DNA of 64,000 nucleotides from assembly GCA_020635285.1 (NCBI GenBank), contig JACKAB010000006.1, forward strand, positions 371,501-435,500, written 5' to 3'. The notes beneath the pieces are model-generated. The model was not told the origin of the DNA. It saw nothing but the letters and a program-made list of their open reading frames with translations, and searched no databases. Below, in pieces: positions 1 to 8,685 of this stretch (the first letter of the stretch is position 1; the number at the start of each line of letters is the position of its first letter). A program made the translations under genes and the position numbers. This stretch comes from Ignavibacteriales bacterium. Its GTDB lineage: Bacteria > Bacteroidota > Ignavibacteria > Ignavibacteriales > Melioribacteraceae.

Positions 1-105
1 ATCTTGAGCCTCGACAAATTGATCATATCCAATTGATTTAAGGGTGTTTACAACAATTCTTCTCATTGTAACTGAATCATCAACAACCAAAAATTTTCTA
101 TTCAT
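1..105 (-). CDS. cheY: CheY-like response regulator (N-terminus only, runs off the window)
   Basis: Only the first 35 codons are inside the window. They begin MNRKFLVVDDSVTMRR, the beta1/alpha1 segment of a CheY receiver with the acidic pair D9-D10 and the usual S/T-M-R-R helix start. CheY-type receivers are phosphorylated by CheA and bind the flagellar motor switch. The gene lies 19 nt downstream of a second receiver gene on the same strand and so ends the visible chemotaxis operon. The phosphorylated aspartate is outside the window, so the family call rests on the N-terminus and the context. Confidence 0.8.
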   Translation of the reverse strand, partial: MNRKFLVVDDSVTMRRIVVNTLKSIGYDQFVEAQD

Positions 106-124
106 TTTTTTTACTCACAATTAT

Positions 125-490
125 TTAGTTAATATATTTTGCCACTTCGTATTGTATTCTTTTAGGATCAAATGGTTTTACCATATATGAATTTGCTCCG
201 GCACTTAAACCTCTTTGAACCTCATCACTTCCTTTTAAAGATGAAAGAATTATTATTGGGATATTTTTATTCCCGTCATTTTCTCTTACTGCTTTAATTA
301 ATTCAAATCCATCCATGTTCGGCATATTTAAATCCGTTATTATTAAATCCACGTTTGTTGTCGGTAATAACTCAACGGCTTCCATTCCATCGCATGCCAC
401 CAATACTTCAAATCCTTGTGCCTTAAGTGAAAACGAAACAAATTTTCTTATTGTTGGCGAATCGTCGGCAATTAGTATAACCTTTTTCAT
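125..490 (-). CDS. Single-domain CheY-like response regulator
   Basis: About 121 residues forming one receiver domain and nothing else. The acidic pocket is in ILIADDSPTIRKF, the phospho-acceptor Asp in IITDLNMPNMDG, and the conserved Lys in YMVKPFDP. I chose the ATG at 490 because an AAGGA Shine-Dalgarno sits seven bases before it and it follows the cheR stop by four bases; a longer reading would use a TTG at 514 inside cheR. It lies between cheR and a second cheY, so a role in chemotaxis signalling to the flagellar motor is likely. Which of the two receivers is the main motor ligand cannot be told from sequence. Confidence 0.9.
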   Translation of the reverse strand: MKKVILIADDSPTIRKFVSFSLKAQGFEVLVACDGMEAVELLPTTNVDLIITDLNMPNMDGFELIKAVRENDGNKNIPIIILSSLKGSDEVQRGLSAGANSYMVKPFDPKRIQYEVAKYIN

Positions 491-494
491 TCCA

Positions 495-1400
495 TTATCC
501 TTTTTTATATCCAATTGTTTTGGGGAAACTTACCAATCTAAATGCTTTAGAAATACCATGTAATGTTTCCGAGTACCCAATGAATAAATATCCTTCCGGA
601 TTAAGATTATTATATAAATTATTCACTACTTTTATTTTAGATTCTAGATCGAAATAAATTAATACGTTAGCACAATAAATCACGTCCGATTTTCCTATCA
701 TATGCATTGCCCCATCATCATATAAATTCAATATTTTAAAGCTCACCATATTTTTTATTTTTTGATCAATCACATAAGTATTATCAACTTTAGTAAAATA
801 TTTTTTTAAGTAAATTGGTGGTGTATTTCTGATTGAGTATTCTTTAAATATTCCTTGCTGTGCTGTTTCTATTACGGCGTAATTAATATCAGTGCCAATG
901 ATTTCAACTTTTAAATTTGGATATTTTGGCAAAACCAATTCGTTTAGCATCATTGCTATAGAATATGCTTCTTCACCAGAGGAAGAGGCGGCGCTCCAGA
1001 TTCTTAATTTATTTAAATTGCCATTTTTATTAGCAAATAATTCTGGGACAATACTTGCAACTAATGCATCAAGCTGAGGTTGGTTACGGAAAAAATATGT
1101 CTCATTAATTGTGATTGCTTCAAATAATTGTTTCTTTTCTTCTTCTCTTTTAATATTAGTTTTTAAATATTGCAAATACTGTTCGAACGTATCAATTTTT
1201 AGATGCTTAATTCTTTTTTGAAGTCGGCTTTCTAACAAATATTTTTTATTATCTTGGAAATATATTCCGCTGAGATCATATATATATTGACGCCACTCAG
1301 TAAATGTTTGCGGAGAAAGTTTTTGATCCAATTGAGAACCAAAACTAAAGTTAAGTTTGCCCAATGGATTAGGGCGTAATGTTGCAGATGAATTGAGCAT
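495..1400 (-). CDS. cheR: Chemotaxis protein methyltransferase CheR
   Basis: Predicted S-adenosylmethionine-dependent methyltransferase that methylates glutamates on chemoreceptors for sensory adaptation. The 301 residues are a usual CheR length. An N-terminal helical CheR_N domain is followed by the conserved ITINETYFFRNQPQLDAL segment, the SAM-binding SAASSSGEEAYSIAM loop, and DVIYCANVLIYFD; in this last motif the usual Arg (CRNVLIYF) is Ala. The ATG directly abuts the stop of the upstream HEAT-repeat gene with no spacer, indicating translational coupling. No receptor or CheB is in the window. Confidence 0.93.
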   Translation of the reverse strand: MLNSSATLRPNPLGKLNFSFGSQLDQKLSPQTFTEWRQYIYDLSGIYFQDNKKYLLESRLQKRIKHLKIDTFEQYLQYLKTNIKREEEKKQLFEAITINETYFFRNQPQLDALVASIVPELFANKNGNLNKLRIWSAASSSGEEAYSIAMMLNELVLPKYPNLKVEIIGTDINYAVIETAQQGIFKEYSIRNTPPIYLKKYFTKVDNTYVIDQKIKNMVSFKILNLYDDGAMHMIGKSDVIYCANVLIYFDLESKIKVVNNLYNNLNPEGYLFIGYSETLHGISKAFRLVSFPKTIGYKKG

Positions 1401-2795
1401 TTAATGATCCTTCAATTGTAAATTACTAATACCTCTTTCAATCAAAATATTTTGAGCACTTTCTTTAACCATTTCATCCATATCGTTTGCAAGCGTTTTA
1501 ATAATTTCAATCATCCTTGGGTCATCTCCATCTTGAATAATTTCTAATAAACGTAACCTATTCCATGAAACTGAATCTTCAATCATAGTATCACTAAAAA
1601 TTAGGGCTGTCTCAACATCAAGGAAGAATATAAGCTCCATTGCGGAACTTCTTAATTCTTCATCAGGGTGTGCAAGCATATTGGTAAATGATTCAACCAA
1701 AGATCTAATCTCCAGTTCATTCAATGATTGTAAACTTAAACCACCATCAAACTGAATCATTTCCTTAATTAGTGCTACAATTTGTTTAGTATTCTTTGGA
1801 TTTTGTTTTAGGAAATCTTTTACTTTCTTGAAAAATTCTTCAAGATTTAAGCTGAAGTATTCTTGAAGTTTTAAATCAATTTCTTCATCGTTACCAAAAA
1901 TTGGGAATAAATGTTCAACTATATCAGCTCCATCAAATAAACTGACCAATTTTACGGCAGCTTTCTTATATTGAATATCTGCAGTATCTAAAGTTTCTAG
2001 CAAAGAATTTTTAAGCGGCATATTACTTGGGAGCTGTAAGTGATATTTTTCCTCTAGTTTACCAATTGTTTCAATTGCTACCCATTTGTAAGGACCTTCC
2101 AAGTATTGAATATCATTTATAAGCATATTAAATGATTCTTCATTTCCAATTTCACCTAAACTTTCAATAAGAGAATATTTTGTTAGTTCATCTACTCCAT
2201 AGTAGTTCTGGTTAATAAAATCAATACAAGGCGAAGTTCCTATTTTACCGAGTGCTTCAATTATAGTTGGCTTAAATAGTTCATTCTGATCATACAAAGA
2301 AATTATTTCTGTAATTCCGTCAACAGATTTTATATTTCCGAGGGCTTCTATGCAAGCTAATATTACATTTTCATCATTGGTATACTTAAGAACATTTACA
2401 ATTTCGTATGCTGGTGCAGAGTTTCCAATTAGTCCAAGCAAATCAATTATAAATTTCTGATCATCATCATTTGCTTCAGGCAAATAATTTAGCATTGCTG
2501 TAATGGATTCGTTTTTTCTATTAAGTAGAATTTCTCCAGCAAGATTTCTGGCTGATATTTTTTGTGAAGAAATAAAAGGGACAAGATAATTAGATATATT
2601 TGGGTTTTTATTGCTGGATAAAACTCTCGTTAATGTATCTCTTACGCCATTATCATCAGAGAGCAATTTTTCAGTTAAATATTCTACAACTTTATCCGGC
2701 ATTTCAACTAACTGAAAATTTTCGGCTGTAGTTCTAATATTTTCTGAGTTATTAGTATCTAATATTTTTTTTATTACACTGTAATCATTACTCAT
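1401..2795 (-). CDS. HEAT-repeat protein of the chemotaxis operon
   Basis: 464 residues built almost entirely of HEAT-like helical pairs; phrases such as LACIEALGNIKSVDGI, TIIEALGKIGTSPCI and SLIESLGEIGNEESF recur at roughly 30-residue spacing. There is no signal peptide or membrane segment, so it should be cytoplasmic. HEAT arrays are usually protein-binding scaffolds. As the first gene of an operon with cheR and two cheY genes, it may dock or regulate chemotaxis signalling proteins, which is inference only. It is preceded by a good sigma-28 promoter, which supports a motility role. No enzymatic motif is visible. Confidence 0.8.
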   Translation of the reverse strand: MSNDYSVIKKILDTNNSENIRTTAENFQLVEMPDKVVEYLTEKLLSDDNGVRDTLTRVLSSNKNPNISNYLVPFISSQKISARNLAGEILLNRKNESITAMLNYLPEANDDDQKFIIDLLGLIGNSAPAYEIVNVLKYTNDENVILACIEALGNIKSVDGITEIISLYDQNELFKPTIIEALGKIGTSPCIDFINQNYYGVDELTKYSLIESLGEIGNEESFNMLINDIQYLEGPYKWVAIETIGKLEEKYHLQLPSNMPLKNSLLETLDTADIQYKKAAVKLVSLFDGADIVEHLFPIFGNDEEIDLKLQEYFSLNLEEFFKKVKDFLKQNPKNTKQIVALIKEMIQFDGGLSLQSLNELEIRSLVESFTNMLAHPDEELRSSAMELIFFLDVETALIFSDTMIEDSVSWNRLRLLEIIQDGDDPRMIEIIKTLANDMDEMVKESAQNILIERGISNLQLKDH

Positions 2796-2852
2796 CCTAA
2801 ACCCCTAATTAAGAGCAACCAAATAAGGTTATAATTTTATTTCTTTTATAAA

Positions 2853-2879
2853 CTATCGGAAATTCTTTTTACTTTTTTA
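2853..2879 (-). promoter_or_regulatory. Sigma-28 (FliA) promoter of the chemotaxis operon
   Basis: The minus strand reads TAAA (2879-2876), exactly 15 bases, then TCCGATAG (2860-2853). The FliA consensus is TAAA-N15-GCCGATAA. A second match with identical spacing precedes the flagellin gene at 8792-8818. Transcription would start near 2846 and give a leader of about 50 nt before the HEAT/cheR/cheY genes. Confidence 0.75.
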
Positions 2880-2951
2880 CTTTTATGACAATATTTGTGC
2901 CTATAAAAAGCTTGATTTTAGTAAAATTATGAGTTTATTAGAATGGAATTA

Positions 2952-2965
2952 GGCTGATATTAGCC
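2952..2965. repeat. Near-perfect 14-bp palindrome GGCTGATATTAGCC
   Basis: A dyad with one mismatch to a perfect palindrome, within the 320-bp gap between the sigma-54 activator and the HEAT gene. A similar word occurs at 19267-19280 (GGCTAATATTAACC). It could be an operator or simply a hairpin. The rest of this gap (2796-3115) holds the sigma-28 promoter and nothing else I can identify. Confidence 0.35.
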
Positions 2966-3115
2966 AAAAGATTAAAATCATAAATAATTTAGAAATTGGA
3001 AAGTTTGATAGATTTGAAAATAAACAAAACTATGCAATCAAAATAAGATTCCTCTAACAAATAAAAATTGCATAAAAATTTTTATTATCAAAGTTCTTTA
3101 ATTGATTGCGAAGTT

Positions 3116-4507
3116 TTACTGAATCGATTTTGTAACTTCAATACCTAGCTGTTCCATTCTATATCTTAATTTAGATCTGGATAAGCCAAGAACCTTTGCC
3201 GCTTTAACTTGATTTCCCTTAGTAATGGTAAGGGTTTTAAGGATTAGATCTTTTAAAACGACATCTATTTTCACACCTTCTGGGGGTACGCTTAATTCAA
3301 ATGAAGTATTTCCTGCGTTATCATCTTTATTTAATTTTTTTAGAAAACTAAAATGCTGCTCTTTAATCTCATCGCCTTCCATCATTAGTACGGCTCTTTC
3401 CATTCCATTTCTCAGTTCTCTAATATTGCCTTTCCAATGATAGTCTTGCAGCAATTTTATAGCTTCTTCACTAATGCCTTTTACTTGCTGATCAAATTTT
3501 TGTGCAAACTCTTTAACAAATGAATAGGCTAAAATTGGAATGTCTTCTTTTCTATCTTTCAAAGATGGGATTGTAACAGTTGCAACATTTAATCTGTAAT
3601 ATAAATCTTCTCTAAATGTTCCTTTTTTAACTTCCTCTTCCAGACTTCGATTTGTTGCAGCAAGTACACGCACATTAACTGTAATTTCTTTTTCACCACC
3701 AACTCTGTAAAATTTTCTTTCTTGTAAAACGCGCAATAATTTTACTTGAATATCTAAACTAAGCTCGCCAATTTCATCGAGTAGAATTGTACCCCCGTTA
3801 GCAAGTTCAAATTTTCCTAATTTTGTTTTTTGTGCAGCACCAGTAAAAGCTCCCCGTTCATGACCAAACAATTCACTTTCTGCAAGCTCTTTTGGTATTG
3901 ATCCGCAATTTATTGATATAAATACGTTGTTTTGTCTAGGACTAATTTGATGAATATATTTTGCAAAAACTTCTTTACCAGTTCCGCTGGCACCTTCCAA
4001 CAAGATTGTCGTGTCATCGCTCTTTGCTAATTTTTCTACCATGTTTAGCACGCGTTGAATTTGTTTACTCTTTCCAAAGAATTCTCTGGTGAGTTTATCT
4101 GTGTTCATCATTGCGTGAAGTTCATTAACTTCAAGCTGAAGCCTTAAATGTTTTACACATTTTTCAAGCACTATTGCAAGTTGATCAATTTCAATCGGCT
4201 TTAAAAGAAAGTCGAAAGCCCCTAATTTCATTGCCTCAACTGCAATTTTTACATCAGCATATGCTGTTATCATAATTACTGGAATATGGAAAAATTTCCT
4301 CTGGAGAATCTTTAATATGTCTAATCCATTATGAGTTGTAAGATAAATATCCAACAAAACAATATCTGGCTGATGTAAAGTCACCGAGTTTTCAACTTGG
4401 GCTCCATCCATGCAAACATCAACATCGTAACCTAATTTTATTAAAACTTTTTTAAGTGACATCACTACAAGATTATCATCATCAACAAGTAAAACTTTTG
4501 GTTTCAT
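3116..4507 (-). CDS. Sigma-54-dependent response regulator (NtrC/FlrC type)
   Basis: 463 residues in the classic three-domain layout. A receiver domain (about 1-120) has phospho-Asp D53 in IVLLDIYL. The AAA+ domain carries Walker A EGASGTGKE, the sigma-54-contacting GAFTGA loop, and Walker B GGTILLDEIGE. A C-terminal Fis-type helix-turn-helix ends GNQVKAAKVLGLSRSKLRY. Such proteins use ATP hydrolysis to open sigma-54 polymerase complexes at enhancer-dependent promoters. It follows a soluble histidine kinase gene by nine bases, an obvious two-component pair. Placement between the chemotaxis and late flagellar genes suggests a FlrBC/FleSR-like flagellar hierarchy regulator; that specific role is inferred. 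Confidence 0.9.
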   Translation of the reverse strand: MKPKVLLVDDDNLVVMSLKKVLIKLGYDVDVCMDGAQVENSVTLHQPDIVLLDIYLTTHNGLDILKILQRKFFHIPVIMITAYADVKIAVEAMKLGAFDFLLKPIEIDQLAIVLEKCVKHLRLQLEVNELHAMMNTDKLTREFFGKSKQIQRVLNMVEKLAKSDDTTILLEGASGTGKEVFAKYIHQISPRQNNVFISINCGSIPKELAESELFGHERGAFTGAAQKTKLGKFELANGGTILLDEIGELSLDIQVKLLRVLQERKFYRVGGEKEITVNVRVLAATNRSLEEEVKKGTFREDLYYRLNVATVTIPSLKDRKEDIPILAYSFVKEFAQKFDQQVKGISEEAIKLLQDYHWKGNIRELRNGMERAVLMMEGDEIKEQHFSFLKKLNKDDNAGNTSFELSVPPEGVKIDVVLKDLILKTLTITKGNQVKAAKVLGLSRSKLRYRMEQLGIEVTKSIQ

Positions 4508-4516
4508 TCTTCCTCT

Positions 4517-5209
4517 TTATTCCACTTTAAATTCAATTGTAAAGTTGGTTCCCTTTGTGGTATTATTTTTCAATTCAAACTTTGCTTCATGCTCTTCTAA
4601 AATTGATTTACAAACACTTAGACCTAAACCTGTTCCATTTTCTTTGCTTGTGTAAAAATCATTAAATATTTCATTTATTTTTTCCTCAGAAATTCCCAAG
4701 CCTTCATCAATAATCTCTACTTTTACATTTCCGTTATTGTGAAATGAATTAATTAAAATGTTTGAGTTATCCTCACTTGCTTCAATAGAATTAGAGATAA
4801 TATTTACAAGCACCTGTAAAATTTTTGCTTCACTAATTTTTATTTTGGGAATTCCGTCGGTTAATTTTAATTGAACAGAAATATTTTTTTTGTTTGCGTT
4901 CCCTTTAGTAATGCTAACGGATTTATTGATTATTTCATTTATACAATAATGATTAAAATCATCTCTATATTTTCTAGAAAACTCAAGTGTGTTATAAATA
5001 AGTTTATCAATCATATCTGCAGCTTCTAAAGAGGCGTCAATACACTCTAAAGTTTCCTCATCATATTTTTCGCTACTCATTTTTAAGTAATCTAAATTTA
5101 ACTTAATAACAGAAAGTGGATTTTTAATTTCGTGGGTAAGACTAGCAGCAAGCTTGCCAAGAATTTGCAGTTTATTTTCGTGAACTTTAGCTGGCAAAGT
5201 TAAATCCAT
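4517..5209 (-). CDS. Soluble sensor histidine kinase, partner of the adjacent NtrC-type regulator
   Basis: 230 residues comprising only a kinase core. The H-box SLTHEIKNPLSVIKL (phospho-His H26) starts almost at the N-terminus, followed by the N-box NIISNSIEAS, the G1 segment DEGLGISEEKI and the G2 segment GTGLGLSVCKSI of a GHKL ATPase. There is no membrane segment and no recognisable sensor domain, so it must sense a cytoplasmic partner, much as FlrB/FleS-type flagellar kinases do. The next gene downstream encodes the sigma-54 activator. It is separated from flgM upstream by a strong terminator, so it is probably transcribed from its own promoter at 5210-5284, where I see no consensus element. 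Confidence 0.88.
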   Translation of the reverse strand: MDLTLPAKVHENKLQILGKLAASLTHEIKNPLSVIKLNLDYLKMSSEKYDEETLECIDASLEAADMIDKLIYNTLEFSRKYRDDFNHYCINEIINKSVSITKGNANKKNISVQLKLTDGIPKIKISEAKILQVLVNIISNSIEASEDNSNILINSFHNNGNVKVEIIDEGLGISEEKINEIFNDFYTSKENGTGLGLSVCKSILEEHEAKFELKNNTTKGTNFTIEFKVE

Positions 5210-5284
5210 TTGTTTTGAATTGACAAATTAAATTTAACTTTTTTTATAAATAAAAGTATAGTGTTTATTAAAATTTAGTAATTC

Positions 5285-5316
5285 AATAAAAAAGGCCGCC
5301 CTTTTGAGACAGCCTT
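5285..5316 (-). terminator. Rho-independent terminator after flgM
   Basis: On the minus strand AAGGCTGTC, loop TCAAAAG, GGCGGCCTT, then a T-run. The stem has nine pairs with two G-T wobbles. It begins six bases beyond the flgM stop and closes the fliS-fliD-flgM unit. Confidence 0.85.
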
Positions 5317-5321
5317 AAATT

Positions 5322-5585
5322 TTAGCTTTCTTCAGAAAACTTTTTGATAATTTCATCGGCAACCTTACCAATTACTTCATCAGTATTATAGTAACCGCTT
5401 TCAATTTTTGTTTTTACTTCGGTCATCATTTTAGGATCTATTCCTTCTGATTTAAGTTTTTTAGCTGCATCAGAAAGTTCAAGCTTATCAGTTTTTTGCT
5501 GAGTTTGCCGACTCGCTGCTTGTTCTTGTTTTTTGTAAGCTTCGGTATAACGACCGTAACTATTTCCCACTCCCTTAATATTCAC
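5322..5585 (-). CDS. flgM: Anti-sigma-28 factor FlgM
   Basis: 87 residues, a normal FlgM length. It binds and inhibits the flagellar sigma factor FliA until export through the completed hook-basal body. The disordered N-terminal half is followed by the family signature DKLELSDAAKKL and then the sigma-binding helices around KIESGYYNTDEVIGKVADEI. It is the last gene of the fliS-fliD-small ORF-flgM run, four bases after its neighbour. Its presence fits the two sigma-28 promoters found in this window. fliA itself is not in the window. Confidence 0.88.
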   Translation of the reverse strand: MNIKGVGNSYGRYTEAYKKQEQAASRQTQQKTDKLELSDAAKKLKSEGIDPKMMTEVKTKIESGYYNTDEVIGKVADEIIKKFSEES

Positions 5586-5589
5586 TTTA

Positions 5590-5919
5590 TCACCTCTGGT
5601 AATTTATTAATTTTTTTTGATTTATCGTTTTAGAAAGTTCCATACTAATTTTTTTTTGAACTTCTTTTTTCTTTTCTATAATACTATCGAACTTTTCGTT
5701 AATCAGTTTAATTGCAGTTTGATATTCATCACGTTCTGATTTATATTCCTCAGTTATTAAACTATTTTTTACTTTATTTTTCCTTTCTTCAATTCCGTGA
5801 GCAAGATTTTTAATCTTATTCATATTTGAATCAAAGTTTTCGTCATTAATATTATTTAAGTTTTCTAAAACAATATAAAGGTTTTTTTTTAATTCTTGAA
5901 AATTTTGATTGAATTCCAT
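5590..5919 (-). CDS. Small coiled-coil protein, probable FliT/FlgN-like flagellar chaperone
   Basis: 109 residues, strongly charged and helical throughout, with no signal or membrane segment. I recognise no strict family signature. Its size, all-alpha character and place between fliD and flgM match FliT (FliD chaperone) or FlgN (hook-junction chaperone), small proteins whose sequences diverge widely. It starts two bases after the fliD stop, so it is translated with fliD. Function is inferred from context only. Confidence 0.55.
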   Translation of the reverse strand: MEFNQNFQELKKNLYIVLENLNNINDENFDSNMNKIKNLAHGIEERKNKVKNSLITEEYKSERDEYQTAIKLINEKFDSIIEKKKEVQKKISMELSKTINQKKLINYQR

Positions 5920-5921
5920 AG

Positions 5922-7325
5922 CTATGCTAAAATTCCCGCCATTTGATAATAACTTTGAGTTTCATATAAAGAAATTAATTGCATTTGCATTACTTCATAT
6001 TGATGGCGCAAAACCGCAGCACTACTATCAATATGGGTTTGTTTATTTGTAATTTTATCCGTGTAATATGTTACAGATTTATCATATGAATCTGTTAAAT
6101 TTGTAATTATACCAGTCTCTCCAGAATATCTGTCTGTCAGATTATATAATTGAGTAGCAATTCCATTATCTGAATTAAATAGATTTTCAACTTGCTTTGG
6201 GTTATTTTTTAAAGCTTCTTCTAATTTTGCATCATCTGAAACAGTTAAGCCTTTTAAAGGATCGAAAGAAATTCCAATCTCATCTAATCTGCTGTATTTC
6301 CCAGCATCAATTCCCTCAACACTCTGGTAGGCAATTTTAGAAAATGCTTGAATTAGTCCGGAGGCACTTGCATTACCTACAAATATTCCTCTATCACCAT
6401 CTTCCGTTGAACCTGAGTTATTTTTTGCAAAGGCATATGCTGAATTAAATTTGGCAATAAAATCTTTCATATCTGTTTTTATTGCTTCAACATTATTCTT
6501 TACTATCATATTTATAGTTGGAACTCCAACTTCCATTGCCTGCTTTAATTGCAGTGTAACGCCAGATACTAAATCTGAAATAGTATTGGAATCTCTTGTT
6601 ATATCAATTCCATTCATCGTTAATTTGGAATTTAGTTCATCTGTTGTATAAGAATAACCGCCGCTGTTTTGTGAAAATATTTGTCTAGAACTAAAATTCA
6701 TTCCAATTGCATTTAAGGCAGAACCGGTAACATCTTTAATTGTAACACTATTTGCAGAGCCTGATTCTGCTGCAACGAGTGATAATTTTGATTCGCCATT
6801 TTTAGGTGAGAATACAGAAGCGTTCACAACACCCTCAGCCTTTTCATTTATTGATTTGGAAATCTTTTCCATTAATTCATTATAAGTTTCAGTTCCAACT
6901 AATTCAATATCAATATTTTCATCAAACTCACCGCTTGCTACTTGAAAAGTGTAAGTTCCGGCACTTAATCCAGCCATACTAGCTGAAGCAACTGTATCAG
7001 ACATTACTAAATCATTTTTAGCAAGCTGAGTGATTTTTAAATCATAAGAACTATTAGATGCCGTGCTTGAAGCGGTAGCTGTAAAATAATCTTCATTGCT
7101 TAACACAGTAGTTTTAGTGTTAAATTTATTATTAGTTGAGACATCCTGAAAATCTTTTAATAATGATTTTAAAGACGACAAGCGAGTTCCTAAAGTTCCC
7201 CAAGCAGTGGATAACTGTGAAAATCTAGATTTCCTAGATTCCAGAGGAGTAATACTTTTTTGCTTCTCTGAAGTTTTATAACTATTGATTAAATTATTAA
7301 TGCTAGATGAACTTAAAATATCCAT
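5922..7325 (-). CDS. fliD: Flagellar hook-associated protein 2 (filament cap) FliD
   Basis: 467 residues. FliD caps the growing flagellar filament and guides flagellin polymerisation outside the cell. The N-terminal FliD_N region begins with INNLINSYKTSEKQ and a Ser/Leu-rich helix. The middle is Ser/Thr/Asn-rich beta structure, and the C-terminal FliD_C ends with the long helix containing YYTDKITNKQTHID and the tail YETQSYYQMAGILA. It is exported by the flagellar type III system, hence no signal peptide. It lies between fliS and the small chaperone-like gene, the standard cluster. The frame is intact. Confidence 0.92.
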   Translation of the reverse strand: MDILSSSSINNLINSYKTSEKQKSITPLESRKSRFSQLSTAWGTLGTRLSSLKSLLKDFQDVSTNNKFNTKTTVLSNEDYFTATASSTASNSSYDLKITQLAKNDLVMSDTVASASMAGLSAGTYTFQVASGEFDENIDIELVGTETYNELMEKISKSINEKAEGVVNASVFSPKNGESKLSLVAAESGSANSVTIKDVTGSALNAIGMNFSSRQIFSQNSGGYSYTTDELNSKLTMNGIDITRDSNTISDLVSGVTLQLKQAMEVGVPTINMIVKNNVEAIKTDMKDFIAKFNSAYAFAKNNSGSTEDGDRGIFVGNASASGLIQAFSKIAYQSVEGIDAGKYSRLDEIGISFDPLKGLTVSDDAKLEEALKNNPKQVENLFNSDNGIATQLYNLTDRYSGETGIITNLTDSYDKSVTYYTDKITNKQTHIDSSAAVLRHQYEVMQMQLISLYETQSYYQMAGILA

Positions 7326-7336
7326 CTTAATACTCC

Positions 7337-7696
7337 TTAGCTTTCTCGATTGTTAAAAGCGCCAATCCAAGTTTTTCTTAACTCAGATAAAATATTATCA
7401 ACAACATCAAAATTACTTAGTCTAATTTGATCTTGACAAAATTCATATAATCTTTTTAAACCATTTGAAATTTCGTTAACCTCTTTTGTATCATATCTTA
7501 ACGCTGATATCAATTCTGTTAAAGCTTTATTTGTTTTTTCTATGTTCTTCTTTTTACATTGAGCAATTGCAAAATCATAAACTTTTATTAATAATTGTTG
7601 TGGAGTGGCATTCATTATCTCATTTACAACATATGCGTTTGCTCTGTTATTATTATATGACTCGGTAGTCCTTAAAACAGCATTTGAGTAATACAT
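7337..7696 (-). CDS. fliS: Flagellin export chaperone FliS
   Basis: 119 residues, typical for FliS, which binds the C-terminus of flagellin to stop cytoplasmic polymerisation and deliver it to the export gate. The family hallmark is the segment VNEIMNATPQQLLIKVYDFA followed by helices ending LSELRKTWIGAFN. It lies 11 bases before fliD and follows fliC across a strong terminator. No separate promoter is obvious in the 40 bases upstream, so expression may come from read-through of the fliC terminator. Confidence 0.92.
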   Translation of the reverse strand: MYYSNAVLRTTESYNNNRANAYVVNEIMNATPQQLLIKVYDFAIAQCKKKNIEKTNKALTELISALRYDTKEVNEISNGLKRLYEFCQDQIRLSNFDVVDNILSELRKTWIGAFNNRES

Positions 7697-7733
7697 TCTT
7701 TACCTATTTAATTTCTTGTTTTAGTTTACGATA

Positions 7734-7768
7734 TAAAAAGCTCTCTCAACTAAGTTGAGAGAGCTTAT
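7734..7768 (-). terminator. Rho-independent terminator of fliC
   Basis: A perfect 12-bp stem, AAGCTCTCTCAA / TTGAGAGAGCTT, with loop CTTAG and a following T-rich tail on the minus strand. It starts 18 bases after the flagellin stop. A strong stem like this suits a very highly expressed mRNA and would lower fliS expression relative to fliC. Confidence 0.93.
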
Positions 7769-7785
7769 CAGTAATGAGATAATTA

Positions 7786-8679
7786 TTAACCGAATAATTG
7801 TAACACTTGCTGTGGAGCCATGTTTAATTGAGCGAACATTGCTGAAGCAGCCTGTGCTCCAATTTGAGCTTTGGTAGAATTTAATGATTCCATTGCTACA
7901 TCTGCGTCAAATAACCTTGAATAAGCAGATTGTGAGTTAGAAATAGCTGACGATAAGAAATCTTGCTTAGCCATTAATCTTTGTGAATAGTTACCTATTG
8001 CACCAAGAGAAGCATCTATTGCATTTTCAAGACCATCAAGTTTACCAGCAGTTACATCTGTTATATTACCAATAGTTCCTGATGCAACACTACCAAGCTG
8101 TTCGAGACCATCTTTTACTGCAACAGAAATACCAGCTACTGATGCACCGTCAACTGAACCACTTGCAGTACCTGCTAAACCATTAGCATAATCAATCTTA
8201 ATTGTATCTGTAGATGATACACCAGTTTGGAAAGTAAAGCCAGCACCAGCACCATTTGCAGTTGAAGCTAACAAAGTTGTTTCATTAAACTTTGTTTCGT
8301 TAAAAGCAGAAGCTAATTCAGCTGCGATTGATTTAATATCTTTCGCAATAGCATCTTTATCAGCGGTTGGGTTGCTTGCATCTGCAACTTTACCTCTGAT
8401 TTGTGTAATCATATCTTTCATACTTATCAACTGACTTTCGGCAGTTGCAAGCAGATCTTGTGCAGATCCAACGTTACGTTGAGCTGATTGCATAATTGTA
8501 ACTTTAGAGTCAAGTGATTTACCAACGTTAAAACCGGATGTATCATCAGCTACGTTGTTTATTCTCTTTTGTGAAGCTAAGCGTAATTGAGCTGTTTGAG
8601 CTTTAGCGTTTAACTTTGCAAGAGCATCATATGCCTTTAAAGCGCCTACGTTTGTGTTGATTCTAAAAGATTGTGACAT
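7786..8679 (-). CDS. fliC: Flagellin
   Basis: 297 residues, a short flagellin. The conserved D0/D1 N-terminus (SFRINTNVGALKAYDALAK and LRLASQKRINNVADDTSGF) and C-terminus (LMAKQDFLSSAISNSQSAYSR and AQLNMAPQQVLQLFG) flank a small Ala/Gly/Ser/Thr-rich surface region. Filament subunits are exported unfolded by the flagellar type III system. The gene stands alone between its own sigma-28 promoter and a strong terminator. The start has an ideal GGAGG seven bases upstream. The Ser/Thr-rich centre and the adjacent glycosyltransferase operon suggest glycosylation, which is inference. Confidence 0.95.
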   Translation of the reverse strand: MSQSFRINTNVGALKAYDALAKLNAKAQTAQLRLASQKRINNVADDTSGFNVGKSLDSKVTIMQSAQRNVGSAQDLLATAESQLISMKDMITQIRGKVADASNPTADKDAIAKDIKSIAAELASAFNETKFNETTLLASTANGAGAGFTFQTGVSSTDTIKIDYANGLAGTASGSVDGASVAGISVAVKDGLEQLGSVASGTIGNITDVTAGKLDGLENAIDASLGAIGNYSQRLMAKQDFLSSAISNSQSAYSRLFDADVAMESLNSTKAQIGAQAASAMFAQLNMAPQQVLQLFG

Positions 8680-8685
8680 GTTAAA

